Below, piece after piece: positions 1-8,798 of a DNA stretch of 64,000 nucleotides. Both the position numbers and the translations under genes were made by a program. The stretch's first letter is position 1, and each line of letters starts with the position of its first letter. The stretch comes from Pseudomonas sp. dw_358 (lineage in GTDB: Bacteria > Pseudomonadota > Gammaproteobacteria > Pseudomonadales > Pseudomonadaceae): NCBI RefSeq assembly GCF_018449655.1, contig NZ_JAAVUX010000009.1, positions 62,001-126,000 on the forward strand, in the 5' to 3' direction. Below the pieces are notes generated by a model that searched no databases, was not told the DNA's origin, and saw nothing but the letters and a program-made list of their open reading frames with translations.

Positions 1-210
1 GGCACGATATTTCCATGCGAACACGAACGCCATGATGATCACGGGGACCACCACCAGCAGCATCAGCGCGGTCGAAATGTAGATAAGGTTTCTCTCGTCG
101 ATGCCCACCTGCCCTTTCGGGTCGAGGAGAGTCCAATTGCACCCACCGAGAAAAAGCATGCCTAAAAAGGGCAGTATGCCAAACAGTCTGGGGTAACGCT
201 TTTTACTCAT
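1..210 (-). CDS. cyoA: Cytochrome o ubiquinol oxidase subunit II, 5' end only
   Basis: Subunit II of the cytochrome bo3 quinol oxidase, a proton-pumping terminal oxidase of the inner membrane. Only the first 70 codons are present; the gene runs off the left edge. The visible product starts MSKKRYPRLFGILPFLGM, has a lipobox ending LGGC (Cys at residue 24), and then a hydrophobic segment of about 20 residues (LMLLVVVPVIIMAFVFAW). This matches the signal peptide, lipid-anchored Cys and first membrane helix of CyoA. The start ATG (minus strand) is preceded by AGAGGT at suitable spacing. The rest of cyoABCDE is expected to the left. Family assignment is firm for a fragment this short because lipobox and helix order are characteristic. 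Confidence 0.88.
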   Translation of the reverse strand, partial: MSKKRYPRLFGILPFLGMLFLGGCNWTLLDPKGQVGIDERNLIYISTALMLLVVVPVIIMAFVFAWKYRA

Positions 211-784
211 CTCACGACCTCTAGAGCAGCTTGCTTCAATGCAATTGTGTTTTGATAGCCAACACTTCGACCTGCCAAGCGCCAGCATTTATCGGATTTG
301 AATACGGGTTTGCCTCGGAGTCAGCAGCTACTGGGGGGCAGACCTGTGTGACGCAGTACTTTCTTCTTATGACTTCGCAGGCTAGTTGACGCGAGGAAAA
401 ACAGCCTGTTTTCAGACGCATTCCGTCGGGTTCCAAGGTGTTACCGCAAGGTGCGGGACAGGAACGCCAAGACGGCTTCGCGAGTCTGCCGAGTGCGCCG
501 TAGAGCGGCTCGGCACCCCAGCTGGGCAATCGCCAACTGAGACGAATTGCCGCGATTGTAGTGAGGTGACCCTGCAAAAACTATGGCTACTTCAACAACA
601 GTTATTCCCGCATTATGCAACAATACCGCCTGAATTCAATAGCTTGCGACATGATGTCGCACCCCTGGGACGCCGACTAAAAGCCTTGCAGAATAAGGCT
701 TGTGGCCAGCAGACAGGCGGTCATGCCCGTCAATCGGAAGATTGTCGCACCCCCCGTCATTGGCACGCACATGAAGAATAATTG
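211..784. other. Long gap between cyoA and dsbB
   Basis: About 570 bases lie between the cyoA start and the dsbB stop. Both genes point left, so this should hold the cyo promoter and leader and the dsbB terminator. Apart from the hairpin at 681-701 I see no convincing ORF: open frames here have no ribosome site and no recognisable product. I looked for an ANR box (TTGAT-N4-ATCAA) and did not find one. Confidence 0.5.
677..701 (-). terminator. Probable dsbB terminator
   Basis: Inverted repeat AAGCCTT (681-687) and AAGGCTT (695-701) with a 7-base loop. Read on the minus strand the stem is followed by TTTTAG. It lies about 85 bases after the dsbB stop. The stem is short, so this is a moderate call. 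Confidence 0.45.
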
Positions 785-1300
785 TTACCACTGCCGCGAG
801 GGTCTGCGGTTGCGCCAGACCCCTACCGGGACCAGCACTGTGGTCAGCACGAAAGCCACCAGCGCCCATTGCGGCAGTGACAATCCCAGGATCGGCGGGT
901 AAGGGGTCACGCAGAAACCCTGCACCGAAAACACCGAAGGCAGCAGTGTGGCAAGCGGTAGCCCATCGACAATGGGTTGCAGCACGTCGACGCCGCAACT
1001 GGAGGTTGGATGAGCCAGGACCCAGGCGTGATTGGCCGCTGCCACCATGCCGCCGATGGCGCTGAGCACTACCAGTCCCTCGCACAGGGTCAGGGCGGTA
1101 CGACCTCGCATGGCCGCACCGGCAAACGCGAAAATGGCGATCAACAGGAAACCGTAGCGTTGCAGGATGCACAGGGGGCATGGCGCTTCGTTGAGTACCA
1201 CCTGCAAATACAAGGCGCCTCCTATCATGGCCAGACAGATGATGCCCAGCAGGACCAGGAAGCGTTTTTCACGAGCCAGTTGCGCGTTGTCGTTGCTCAT
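785..1300 (-). CDS. dsbB: Disulfide bond formation protein DsbB
   Basis: Inner-membrane quinone reductase that re-oxidises periplasmic DsbA and passes electrons to ubiquinone. The 171-residue product has the usual four hydrophobic segments, the CPLC motif (C41, C44) in the first periplasmic loop, and the second cysteine pair C102 and C130 in the larger second loop, which is the standard DsbB architecture. It lies upstream of cyoA in the same direction, an arrangement I associate with Pseudomonas; the shared dependence on the quinone pool fits. Pseudomonads often carry two DsbB paralogues (dsbB, dsbH), so the exact symbol is less certain than the family. Confidence 0.92.
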   Translation of the reverse strand: MSNDNAQLAREKRFLVLLGIICLAMIGGALYLQVVLNEAPCPLCILQRYGFLLIAIFAFAGAAMRGRTALTLCEGLVVLSAIGGMVAAANHAWVLAHPTSSCGVDVLQPIVDGLPLATLLPSVFSVQGFCVTPYPPILGLSLPQWALVAFVLTTVLVPVGVWRNRRPSRQW

Positions 1301-1546
1301 TGCTTATCCCAAGAGGTTGTCTGTGGGCCACCCGATCGAGAGGCACCAGGACACGCTGATTTTCAGGGCGGCCAGTCTACACGCTGCCACCCCCCAATGT
1401 GTTTCAGCCAAGCAGTAAAAAGCCGCCGGATTACTGCGCGATTAACACCCTGTTGCAAGATAGAACTCAAGCAGCGCCGCCTGCCGTCGATAACCCATGC
1501 ACGCCACCGGTAAACGTTCATCCACCGGTCACACCATAAGGTTTCC

Positions 1547-2452
1547 ATGATGTCCAGGAATGCCCGAGCCGATTCACTCTCCCTGCTGCTGTTCACCCTG
1601 CGCAGCGGCAAGCTGATGGCGATCAACCTGTTGAAGGTCAGCGAAATCATCCCCTGCCCTCCCCTCACGCGCCTGCCGGAATCACACCCTCACGTCAAAG
1701 GCGTGGCCACCTTGCGGGGCGAAGCGCTGTCGGTCATCGACCTGAGCCGAGCCATTGGCGAGCGGCCACTGGAACACCCCGAGAACGGCTGCCTGATCGT
1801 CACTGATGTCAGCCGCTCCAAGCAGGGGCTGCACGTGCAAGGCGTGAGCCGCATCGTGCACTGCCTGACCACGGATATCCGTCCGCCGCCCTTCGCCTCG
1901 GGCGGCAAGTCGTTCATCACCGGTGTCACCCAGGTCGACGGCACACTGGTGCAGGTGCTGGACATCGAGAAGGTCATCCACGGCATCGCCCCGACCCGCA
2001 TCAAGGCCGAATTGGCTGCGCTGCCACGCGAACACGCCGAGCTGCTGGCCGGCGCGCGGATCCTGGTGGTCGATGACAGCCAGGTGGCGTTGCAGCAATC
2101 GATATTGACCCTGCGCAACCTGGGCGTGGAGTGCCACACCGCCAAGAGCGCCCGCGAGGCCATTGATGTGCTGCTGGAATTGCAAGGCACGCCGGCGCAG
2201 ATCAACGTATTGGTGTCCGACATCGAAATGTCGGAAATGGATGGTTTCGCCCTCACCCGCACCTTGCGCGAAACCCCGGACTACCAGCACCTCTACATCC
2301 TGCTGCATACCTCGCTGGACAGCGCCATGAACTCGCAGAAGGCCACCGATGCGGGCGCCAACGCGGTCCTGACCAAATTCTCCTCGCCCGAGCTGACCGA
2401 ATGCCTGATAAAAGCAGCGAGAACGGTGGCCGCTCAAGGCTTGAAAAGGTAG
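1547..2452 (+). CDS. cheV: CheV-type chemotaxis coupling protein (CheW-REC)
   Basis: Two-domain chemotaxis scaffold. Residues about 10-150 form a CheW-like domain that couples receptors to CheA, and residues about 170-295 form a receiver domain. Receiver landmarks: acidic pair D176-D177 in LVVDDSQ, phospho-acceptor D225 in VSDIEMSEMDG, conserved Thr in LLHTS, and Lys in LTKFSSPE. The start is one of two adjacent ATGs (1547, 1550) preceded by ATAAGG. It stands alone, divergent from dsbB, with no che genes nearby, so it would work with chemosensory clusters encoded elsewhere. Length of 301 residues is normal for CheV. Confidence 0.93.
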   Translation: MMSRNARADSLSLLLFTLRSGKLMAINLLKVSEIIPCPPLTRLPESHPHVKGVATLRGEALSVIDLSRAIGERPLEHPENGCLIVTDVSRSKQGLHVQGVSRIVHCLTTDIRPPPFASGGKSFITGVTQVDGTLVQVLDIEKVIHGIAPTRIKAELAALPREHAELLAGARILVVDDSQVALQQSILTLRNLGVECHTAKSAREAIDVLLELQGTPAQINVLVSDIEMSEMDGFALTRTLRETPDYQHLYILLHTSLDSAMNSQKATDAGANAVLTKFSSPELTECLIKAARTVAAQGLKR

Positions 2453-2587
2453 ACCAGCACCTCCTCGACAGGCACCGGAGCCTGCACAAAAGTCTTGAAC
2501 GAAGGCGTGAAGACCCTTGATTCGTCGTGAGGTTCGCTTTTTTTTGCCATCAGCGAGCCTGCCCAGCCCCCCTCGACAACCCCACGC

Positions 2588-2609
2588 AGGCCCGCAATCA
2601 CGGGCCTTT
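2588..2609 (+). terminator. Probable cheV terminator
   Basis: Perfect stem AGGCCCG (2588-2594) and CGGGCCT (2601-2607), loop CAATCA, followed by TTC. It lies 135 bases after the cheV stop. The T-tract is weak. Confidence 0.45.
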
Positions 2610-2632
2610 CAGCGAACATGAAAGATATTACT

Positions 2633-2675
2633 TAACAGAAACTTCAGTAACTAACAGAAATTTCAATAACTAACA
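2633..2675. repeat. Tandem 19-bp repeat upstream of a small exported protein
   Basis: TAACAGAAACTTCAGTAAC (2633-2651) is followed directly by TAACAGAAATTTCAATAAC (2652-2670), two mismatches in 19, and then by a partial third unit TAACA (2671-2675). The stretch is AT-rich in a GC-rich genome and lies about 140 bases upstream of the ORF at 2817. It could be a multi-site operator. The rest of the 2453-2816 gap holds the cheV hairpin and a small hairpin CGAGG-TGA-CCTCG (2765-2777). Confidence 0.6.
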
Positions 2676-2816
2676 CATGATTTACTTACTCAAATATTGT
2701 TCACTGTCCCTGAAGGCGAGACTGAGTAACCTGAGATCGTAGTTTAACTGCGTCACTTCAATAACGAGGTGACCTCGATCGAATAACACTTGCCATCGGC
2801 AAGAAGGTTACTATAT

Positions 2817-3035
2817 ATGTTCCGCTCCCTGAGCATCGCCACCGCTGTTGTCGTCAGCTCGTTGATGTTGGCCCCACTGGCCATGGCAGAAGAGTCTCCC
2901 GCCTTTGTCGCGCAGACCGAAGCCCACCAGCAGGCCCTGGAAGTTCGTCAGGAAGTGGCCGCCCGTCAGGACGCCCTGAAGACCCAGCAAGCCGCGTCGC
3001 TGCAACAGAAGCACGATTCGCAGAACCATAGTTGA
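2817..3035 (+). CDS. Small exported protein, unknown function
   Basis: A 72-residue product. Residues 1-23 form a clear signal peptide ending LAPLAMA before EESPAF. The mature part of about 49 residues is very hydrophilic and rich in Gln, Ala and charged residues (HQQALEVRQEVAARQDALKTQQ), consistent with one amphipathic or coiled-coil helix. I chose the ATG at 2817, preceded by AAGAAGG, over an in-frame TTG at 2790 because the signal peptide begins there. It has its own terminator at 3104-3129, so it is probably a separate transcript. I do not recognise the family. A periplasmic stress or chaperone-like role is possible but is only a guess from composition. Confidence 0.7.
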   Translation: MFRSLSIATAVVVSSLMLAPLAMAEESPAFVAQTEAHQQALEVRQEVAARQDALKTQQAASLQQKHDSQNHS

Positions 3036-3103
3036 TCCACCGCAGGACTGAGAATTGGATTCACCGAATTTCGTTTAGTGCGCTCCGCTTGACGAATGCT
3101 TAG

Positions 3104-3129
3104 GCCGCTGCCCCCAGCGGCTTTTTTTT
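3104..3129 (+). terminator. Rho-independent terminator after the small exported protein
   Basis: Stem GCCGCTG (3104-3110) and CAGCGGC (3115-3121), loop CCCC, followed at once by eight T (3122-3129). Confidence 0.88.
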
Positions 3130-3223
3130 GTGTACACCGGCATTCATGAAAATAAAGATAAGCCAGGCCATATCACTGGCATAAAAATAGCCTCTGCCCT
3201 CACTGAAGAAGAGCCGAAAATCG

Positions 3224-4576
3224 ATGAAGAAAGTTTCAAGTTTCAGTCCTCTGTTCATCGCCATCGCCGCAACGATGGCCACCGCAGCACAGGCCGATGA
3301 CACCACCAGCAGTTCGACCGATGGGTTCATCGCGGGGTCGCATCTGAGTCTCGATCTGCGCAACTACTACTACAACCATGACAACCATGATGTGCATGGT
3401 ACCGCCGGTAACCTGGAAGCCGAATGGGCCCAAGGCGCCTCGATGCGCTTCGAGTCCGGCTACACCCAAGGCACTGTAGGTTTTGGTCTCGACATCGACG
3501 CCATGGGGGGCCTCAAGCTCGATGGCGGCGCCGGTACGTCGGGCACCTCCATTCTGCCGGAATCGGGGACCAACGATCCTAACGACCGTCATGGCAGTGC
3601 GCCGACTACCTTCGGCTCACTGGGCGGCACACTGAAGGTCAAAGCCTTCGACACGGTCTTGCGCGTGGGTGACCTGTTCCTCGACAACCCGGTGGTCGCC
3701 GGTGGCACCACCCGTCTGTTGCCGATGACGTTCCAGGGCGCCAGCCTGACCAACAACAGCATCAAGAACCTGACCCTGGAAGGCGGTACAGCCTCGTTTA
3801 CCAAGCTGTACAACCAGGATGGCAACCAACGCATCTCCAGCTACTACCAGGCGAACGATGCCACTGCCAAGAAAATCACCTGGGCCGGTGCCAGCTGGAA
3901 ACCGCTGCCGGGCCTGGCAACCAAGCTCTATGGCGCTCAGCTCAAGGACATGTGGGACCAGTACTTCGCCAGCGTGGACTACACCTACGCGGTCAACGAC
4001 CTGATCAGCTTGAACCCTGGCATCAACTACTACCGCACCAACAACTCGGGTCGCTCGCTGCTGGGCAGCATCGACAACAACACCTACAGCGTCCACTTCA
4101 ACGTGGCCGTAGGCATGAACACCTTCGGTCTGTCGATGCAGAAGGTCAATGGCAACACGCCGTTCGACTACATCCTCGACGGCGACAGCATCGACCTCGA
4201 CAACTCCCAGGAATGGTCTGACTTCAACGGCCCGGGCGAGAAATCCTGGAAAGCGCTGTACGGCTATGATTTCACCAACCTGGGCTTCCCCGGCCTGACG
4301 TCGGCGATTTCGTACACCCGCGGTACCCTGGACCTGACCAAGGCTAATGCCGACAGCCCGGCCTACGGCTACTACTACACTGCTGACGGCAAGAACGCCA
4401 TGCACTGGGAACGCGACCTGGACATCAAATATGTGGTACAGCACGGTCCGGTCAAAGACATGTCGGTACGCCTGCGTTGGGCAGCCAACCGTGCAAGCGG
4501 CGGTTACAACGAGAACGTCGACCACAACCAGGACGAATACCGTGTGATCGTGGACTACCCGATCAATATTTTCTAA
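3224..4576 (+). CDS. OprD-family outer-membrane porin
   Basis: Substrate-specific 18-strand beta-barrel porin of the OprD family, which takes up amino acids, peptides or organic acids. The 450-residue product has a signal peptide ending TAAQA before DDTTSSS, the early OprD-type phrase [19 protein letters not shown], alternating aromatic and hydrophobic strands throughout, a late segment [14 protein letters not shown], and the C-terminal strand [14 protein letters not shown] ending in Phe as outer-membrane barrels do. The gene sits alone between two terminator regions, so the neighbours do not show the substrate. I do not assign a member name (OpdP, OprE, OprQ and others look alike at this level). 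Confidence 0.9.
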   Translation: MKKVSSFSPLFIAIAATMATAAQADDTTSSSTDGFIAGSHLSLDLRNYYYNHDNHDVHGTAGNLEAEWAQGASMRFESGYTQGTVGFGLDIDAMGGLKLDGGAGTSGTSILPESGTNDPNDRHGSAPTTFGSLGGTLKVKAFDTVLRVGDLFLDNPVVAGGTTRLLPMTFQGASLTNNSIKNLTLEGGTASFTKLYNQDGNQRISSYYQANDATAKKITWAGASWKPLPGLATKLYGAQLKDMWDQYFASVDYTYAVNDLISLNPGINYYRTNNSGRSLLGSIDNNTYSVHFNVAVGMNTFGLSMQKVNGNTPFDYILDGDSIDLDNSQEWSDFNGPGEKSWKALYGYDFTNLGFPGLTSAISYTRGTLDLTKANADSPAYGYYYTADGKNAMHWERDLDIKYVVQHGPVKDMSVRLRWAANRASGGYNENVDHNQDEYRVIVDYPINIF

Positions 4577-4592
4577 CGGTTGTTTGAATCGG

Positions 4593-4632
4593 CAGGCCGC
4601 CCGCAATGGGTGGTCTGTCACCACTTGGTGAC
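4593..4632 (+). terminator. Tandem hairpins after the OprD porin
   Basis: Two consecutive stems follow the stop: imperfect CAGGCCGCCC/GGGTGGTCTG (4593-4617) and perfect GTCACCA-CT-TGGTGAC (4617-4632). Neither has a T-tract, so they may protect the transcript 3' end rather than terminate. Confidence 0.4.
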
Positions 4633-4859
4633 AATGCCTTGTATTGCAACAGCTTTCTCGGATCCAACCGTTTATCCAGATATCCATTCTGCTTGATCCG
4701 TGTCAGCCTGCGACCCCTTGTCTCAGGGACTGCACGCTTCTAAAATAGCGCCGCCCCCCAGCGAGCTTCCCTCCTGCGGCGAGTCCCGTCAAAAAGCGTA
4801 TGCTTGGCATCACGTCATTGGAAAGACCGGCATTTTCTTTCAGCTTCGATGACCGGACC

Positions 4860-6374
4860 ATGAACCTGCGCCCTTCCATTTCGCGCTCCACCTTGATATC
4901 CAGGCGCCCGGAATGGGTCCTGATCTTTGCCAGCGCCCTGGCCACCCTGACAATCGTCACCATTGTCACCTTCCTGCTGATCCGTGAGCGCGCAGATGAT
5001 GAAGCGTCCGCCATCCGCTCGGCCAACAACGTGATTCAGTTGATCCAGACCGAGGTGTTGCGCAATGCCGGACTCTACGACACCGCGCTTGAAGGCATCA
5101 TTGCGGCCGTGCGAGACTCCGAATTCGGCAAAATCCCGCCGTCCCTGCAACGCCAGACGCTGTTTGACAGAGCCATCACCGCACCGTTTCGCGGCGATCT
5201 GCTGTGGGTCGACGCGGCAGGCGATGTGCGCGCTGACTCGGTCAGCGATGTCCCGCGTCACCACAACTTTGCCACCGATCCGACGTTCGTCGCCCATCGT
5301 CGCGACCCCAGCCCCGCCGTGGTCATCAGCCCGCCCTTCAAGGACAGGCTGGGCCACCTGGGCTGGTGCGTGAGCTTCAGCCAGCGCATTTCGTCACCGA
5401 CCGGTGAATTTCTCGGCGTGGCGTCCGGGGCCTTGCGCCTGGCCTACTTCGACGAACTGTTCAAAAGCCTGGACCTGGGCGCGAACAGCAACGTCAGCCT
5501 GCTCAGCCTGAACGGCATTGTGCTGGCACGGCAACCGGAGCTGCCCGGGCGGGCACTGGTCGGCCAGGACCTCAGTCATCGGCCCAACTTCCAACGGTTC
5601 CTGCGCGAAACCAGCGGCAGCTTCAAGGCCTTGTCCAGCCAGGATCAGATCGAACGCCTGTATACCTTCAGCCGGGTCGGCGATCTGCCCCTGATCATCA
5701 CCGTGGCCATGTCCACCGACACCGTATGCGCGCCTTGGCGGCGGACCGCCTTGCTGGTGGGCAGCGCCACCGGGCTGCTGTGCCTGGGCATTTTCTGGCT
5801 GACCGTGATGCTGATGCGCGAGCTGCGCCTGCGCCGCCATGCCGAGGCCGAGCTGGCAGCGCTGGCGGCGACCGACAGTCTGACGGGCCTCGCCAACCGC
5901 CGCAGCCTTGACCAGGCGCTGAACAAGGAATGGGCCCGGGCCCTGCGGCAGGACCAGTGGTTGTCGATTCTGATGATCGATGTCGACCATTTCCGTGCAT
6001 TCAATGAACGCCATGGTCATCAGGGTGGCGACGAAGCGCTGCGCAATGTGGCCGCAGCCATCCATTCGAGCATCCGGCGGCCCGCCGATAGCGCGGCGCG
6101 CTATGGCGGTGAAGAATTTCTGGTGATACTGCCCGACACTGCGCTTCAGGGTGCCGTAAGCCTGGCCGAGACGATCCGCAGGGCCGTCGAGCAGCAGCCG
6201 CCTTTCGCCAACGACCAGCGCCCCATCACTGTCAGCATTGGCATCGGCTCCCAACGCATCCGTGCCGGCCGCACCCTCGTCGCCCTGCTCAATGAAGCCG
6301 ACATCGCGCTTTACCAGGCCAAGCATCGCGGCCGTAACCAGGTCAGCTATGCGGATGTCAGGATCGAGGCATAA
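4860..6374 (+). CDS. Membrane diguanylate cyclase (periplasmic sensor + GGDEF)
   Basis: Makes cyclic di-GMP from two GTP. Domain order from the 4860 start (504 residues): short cytoplasmic tail; helix at about 19-41; periplasmic sensor of about 250 residues resembling dCache (the phrase GHLGWCVSFSQRISSPTGEF is typical of such sensors); second helix at about 295-317; GGDEF domain. The active motif reads RYGGEEF (416-420), and an inhibitory-site RxxD (RPAD, 407-410) lies five residues before it, so product feedback is expected. Mg-binding DVDHF and the ATDSLTGLANRR entry motif are intact. There is no EAL domain. An upstream in-frame ATG at 4800 would add 20 residues, but neither start has a strong ribosome site. 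The ligand is unknown. Confidence 0.9.
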   Translation: MNLRPSISRSTLISRRPEWVLIFASALATLTIVTIVTFLLIRERADDEASAIRSANNVIQLIQTEVLRNAGLYDTALEGIIAAVRDSEFGKIPPSLQRQTLFDRAITAPFRGDLLWVDAAGDVRADSVSDVPRHHNFATDPTFVAHRRDPSPAVVISPPFKDRLGHLGWCVSFSQRISSPTGEFLGVASGALRLAYFDELFKSLDLGANSNVSLLSLNGIVLARQPELPGRALVGQDLSHRPNFQRFLRETSGSFKALSSQDQIERLYTFSRVGDLPLIITVAMSTDTVCAPWRRTALLVGSATGLLCLGIFWLTVMLMRELRLRRHAEAELAALAATDSLTGLANRRSLDQALNKEWARALRQDQWLSILMIDVDHFRAFNERHGHQGGDEALRNVAAAIHSSIRRPADSAARYGGEEFLVILPDTALQGAVSLAETIRRAVEQQPPFANDQRPITVSIGIGSQRIRAGRTLVALLNEADIALYQAKHRGRNQVSYADVRIEA

Positions 6375-6397
6375 AAAAACGCCAGACAAGCTGGCGT
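6373..6397 (-). terminator. Terminator of the PA2169-type gene
   Basis: Perfect stem ACGCCAG (6379-6385) and CTGGCGT (6391-6397), loop ACAAG. On the minus strand the stem runs straight into a T-tract (A-run 6373-6379). It may also stop the convergent cyclase transcript, but the plus-side tail is poor. Confidence 0.8.
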
Positions 6398-6416
6398 TAT
6401 CGTTACAGCGGCAACC

Positions 6417-6872
6417 TTAGCTGGCGCGGGCGATGTTGCGTAAAGCCTTTACCTGGTCATGATTGCGCTGTACACCGTGATACTGACGCTCGACGATAGA
6501 ACGCACGTTGGACGGCAGGTCTTTTTTCAGCGCTTTCTCGTAGACCGCCTTGGCATGGTCCTCACCGCGCTCGGCTTCGTTGAGAATCGCCTCTTCACTT
6601 TTGCCGGTAACCGAGGACTTGATGTCGACCCAGAAACGGTGCAGATCGGCACTGACACTGGTGGAGTCTTCTGGCTTGCCACCCAGCGACACCACTTCGG
6701 TCTGCAACTCATTGGCGGCCTGAGCGCACTCTTGGGCATGTTTGGTAAAGACTTGTTTGAGTTCGACGTTCTTGACGTCCTTGGCGCAGGCGGCAAATCC
6801 TTTCTCACCGTCTTTGCTGGTCTCGATCAGATCGTTCAGTACCGAGATCACTTCTTTATTGGTAGCAGTCAT
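6417..6872 (-). CDS. PA2169 family four-helix-bundle protein
   Basis: A 151-residue soluble, all-helical protein beginning MTATNKEVISVLNDLIETSKDGEKGF, which is the signature start of the PA2169 family (DUF2383). The His/Glu-rich helices (KHAQECAQAANELQTEV, AERGEDHAKAVYEKAL) give a ferritin-like four-helix bundle. No catalytic role is established that I know of; relatives are often linked to stress or biofilm expression. The gene is single, with its own terminator, and divergent from the DUF3820 gene across an AT-rich 200-base gap that should hold both promoters. Confidence 0.88.
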   Translation of the reverse strand: MTATNKEVISVLNDLIETSKDGEKGFAACAKDVKNVELKQVFTKHAQECAQAANELQTEVVSLGGKPEDSTSVSADLHRFWVDIKSSVTGKSEEAILNEAERGEDHAKAVYEKALKKDLPSNVRSIVERQYHGVQRNHDQVKALRNIARAS

Positions 6873-7078
6873 GTTGTCGATTCCTTATGTGAGGTGCCTG
6901 ATAGGAATAGAGCAGCGTTCGTGCCACATTTCTTTTTGAGGAAATATCAATAAAAAACATAAGGTTACTAATTATCACATATTTCGGCATCCCGCTTAAT
7001 GCATGATATAGCTAAAGGCCTGCATGCAGAATGCAATCCTTTCTCATTTACCCCTGACCCGTTCTATTGGCGCACTAA

Positions 7079-7315
7079 ATGAACCCACAACATCTTGAAC
7101 TGCTGGTCACCCGGGAAATGCCCTACGGCAAGTACAAAGGTCGCGTGATCGCTGATCTGCCAGGGCATTATTTGAACTGGTTTGCGCGCCAGGGCTTCCC
7201 CAAGGGCGAGTTGGGCGGATTGCTGGCACTGATGCATGAGGTCGACCATAACGGCCTGAGTGACCTGCTGGTGCCGTTGCGGGCCAAGCATCGCAGCGGC
7301 TCGTGCACCTCATGA
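7079..7315 (+). CDS. DUF3820 family protein
   Basis: A 78-residue product with the compact family motif MPYGKYKGRVIADLPGHYLNWFARQGFPKGELG (positions about 14-46), matching DUF3820, sometimes annotated as a putative quorum-sensing-regulated virulence factor. The MPYGKYKG core also occurs next to exonuclease domains in other proteins, which hints at nucleic-acid binding, but the function is not known. The start is the only ATG near the conserved core. A strong bidirectional terminator follows at 7335-7361. Confidence 0.85.
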   Translation: MNPQHLELLVTREMPYGKYKGRVIADLPGHYLNWFARQGFPKGELGGLLALMHEVDHNGLSDLLVPLRAKHRSGSCTS

Positions 7316-7334
7316 AGATTGAACCGGCATAAAA

Positions 7335-7361
7335 AAGGGCATGCCCGGCAGGCATGCCCTT
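7335..7361. terminator. Bidirectional terminator between DUF3820 gene and eda
   Basis: Perfect 11-bp stem AAGGGCATGCC (7335-7345) and GGCATGCCCTT (7351-7361), loop CGGCA, with A-run 7331-7336 on the left (T-tract for eda, minus strand) and TTCTT on the right. Confidence 0.9.
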
Positions 7362-7389
7362 CTTCGAAGCCGCATGGCTCAACTCAGGG

Positions 7390-8067
7390 TCAGTCCAGCA
7401 GCGCCAACGCTTGCGCGCTGACTTCCTGAATCCGTGCCCAGTCACGGTTCTTGATCCAGGCACTGTCAAGCATCCACGAGCCGCCCACACACATCACATT
7501 GGGCTGCTCCATATAGTTTTTGATGTTGCCGGGACCGACGCCGCCGGTGGGGCAGAAACGCACCTCGCCAAACGGGCCGGCAAAGGCCTTGATGGCGGCC
7601 ACACCACCGCTGACTTCAGCCGGGAACAGCTTGAAACGGCGGTAGCCCAGGGAATAGCCCATCATCAGCTCCGATGGGCTGCTGATACCGGGCAACATTG
7701 GCAGTGGACTGTCGACGCCGGCTTGCAACATGTCCTGGGTCACCCCGGGCGTCACCGTGAACTGCGAACCGGCGGCTTCGGTGGCGGCCAGCATCTGCCG
7801 GTCGAGGACGGTCCCGGAGCCCACGATCAACTCAGGGCGTTGCTCGCGCAGCACCTGAATGGCCTTGAGGCCCAACGGCGAACGCAGGGTAACCTCCAGC
7901 GCGGTCAGACCGCCGGCCGCGAGGGCATCTGCCAGGGGCAGGATGTCTTCTTCGCGGGCGATGGTGATCACCGGCAGGATCCGGGCGCGCGCCGCGAGGG
8001 CATCGATCTGGGCGATCTTGTCCGCCATGCGGCTTTGCGCCAGCTGTTGTTGTTCGGAGGTCGTCAT
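7390..8067 (-). CDS. eda: 2-dehydro-3-deoxy-6-phosphogluconate (KDPG) aldolase
   Basis: Last enzyme of the Entner-Doudoroff pathway: splits KDPG into pyruvate and glyceraldehyde 3-phosphate, also acting on KHG in many bacteria. The 225-residue product carries the Schiff-base Lys in RRFKLFPAE (K146) and the conserved Glu in ALEVTLRS (E58), plus FCPTGGVGPGN of the phosphate-binding face. I chose the ATG at 8067 because AAGGA precedes it by nine bases; an in-frame ATG at 8097 would add ten residues before it. It lies 17 bases after pgl and belongs to the zwf-pgl-eda operon, expected to be repressed by HexR, whose effector in Pseudomonas is KDPG, the substrate of this enzyme. Confidence 0.95.
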   Translation of the reverse strand: MTTSEQQQLAQSRMADKIAQIDALAARARILPVITIAREEDILPLADALAAGGLTALEVTLRSPLGLKAIQVLREQRPELIVGSGTVLDRQMLAATEAAGSQFTVTPGVTQDMLQAGVDSPLPMLPGISSPSELMMGYSLGYRRFKLFPAEVSGGVAAIKAFAGPFGEVRFCPTGGVGPGNIKNYMEQPNVMCVGGSWMLDSAWIKNRDWARIQEVSAQALALLD

Positions 8068-8084
8068 AGCGGCTGATCCTTGGC

Positions 8085-8798
8085 TCATGGGCACCAATAA
8101 ATATCCAACGGAGAATGTAAAAAGGCTCGCACAGGCATGGCGGCGATATCGTCACCGGCCAGTGCTTCACGCAATGTTGCCAGTTTGCCGGCGCCCGAAA
8201 TCGACAGCACCGGGAAGCGTGCGCTGGCCAGCAAGGCACGGCTCATGGTCAAACGCTGATGGGGCACAGTCGGTGCCAGCATCGGCAGGCAGCGACGCGG
8301 GCTGTCGACAGCCAACGCCTCAGCCAGATTCGGGCTGTTGGGGAACAGCGAAGCCGTGTGGCCATCGTCGCCCATGCCCAATACGAGCACGTCGATGGGT
8401 GGCAGTTCGGCCAAGGCCTCGTCAGCGCGCTGCGCCGCTTCTCCCTGAGTCACAGTGGTCTGGTACAAACCTATGAAATGGGCCTTGGCCACAGGGCCGA
8501 CCAGCAAGTAACGCTTGAGCAGACCGGCGTTGCTGTCGACGTGCTCGATGGGCACCCAGCGCTCATCGGCCAGGCTGATGGCCACACGCGACCAATCCAG
8601 CGTCTGGCGCGCGAGGCACTGCAGGAACATCACCGGGCTGCGGCCGCCGGACACCACCAACGAGGCCACGCCCCGCGACTCGATGGCTGTACGCAGCTGT
8701 TCGGCCACCTTGCCTGCCAAGGCTTCGGCCACCAGAGCGGGGCTGACAAAGTCGTGCGCGCGAACGCCGACGGGCAGTTGCAAATCAGATATCGCCAT
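8085..8798 (-). CDS. pgl: 6-phosphogluconolactonase
   Basis: Hydrolyses 6-phosphogluconolactone to 6-phosphogluconate. The 237-residue product has the family hallmarks VVSGGRSP (about 47-54), LADERWVP, and [14 protein letters not shown] with the catalytic His. The start at 8798 is preceded by GGGAGG at eight bases; an ATG 15 bases upstream overlaps that ribosome site and is rejected. The start overlaps the zwf stop by 14 bases, which implies translational coupling. Middle gene of the HexR-controlled zwf-pgl-eda operon. Confidence 0.94.
   Translation of the reverse strand: MAISDLQLPVGVRAHDFVSPALVAEALAGKVAEQLRTAIESRGVASLVVSGGRSPVMFLQCLARQTLDWSRVAISLADERWVPIEHVDSNAGLLKRYLLVGPVAKAHFIGLYQTTVTQGEAAQRADEALAELPPIDVLVLGMGDDGHTASLFPNSPNLAEALAVDSPRRCLPMLAPTVPHQRLTMSRALLASARFPVLSISGAGKLATLREALAGDDIAAMPVRAFLHSPLDIYWCP

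Noticed and set aside
236..577. Open frames on both strands in the cyoA-dsbB gap
   Set aside because: No ribosome site, no codon bias or known motif; the leader of cyo is a simpler explanation.
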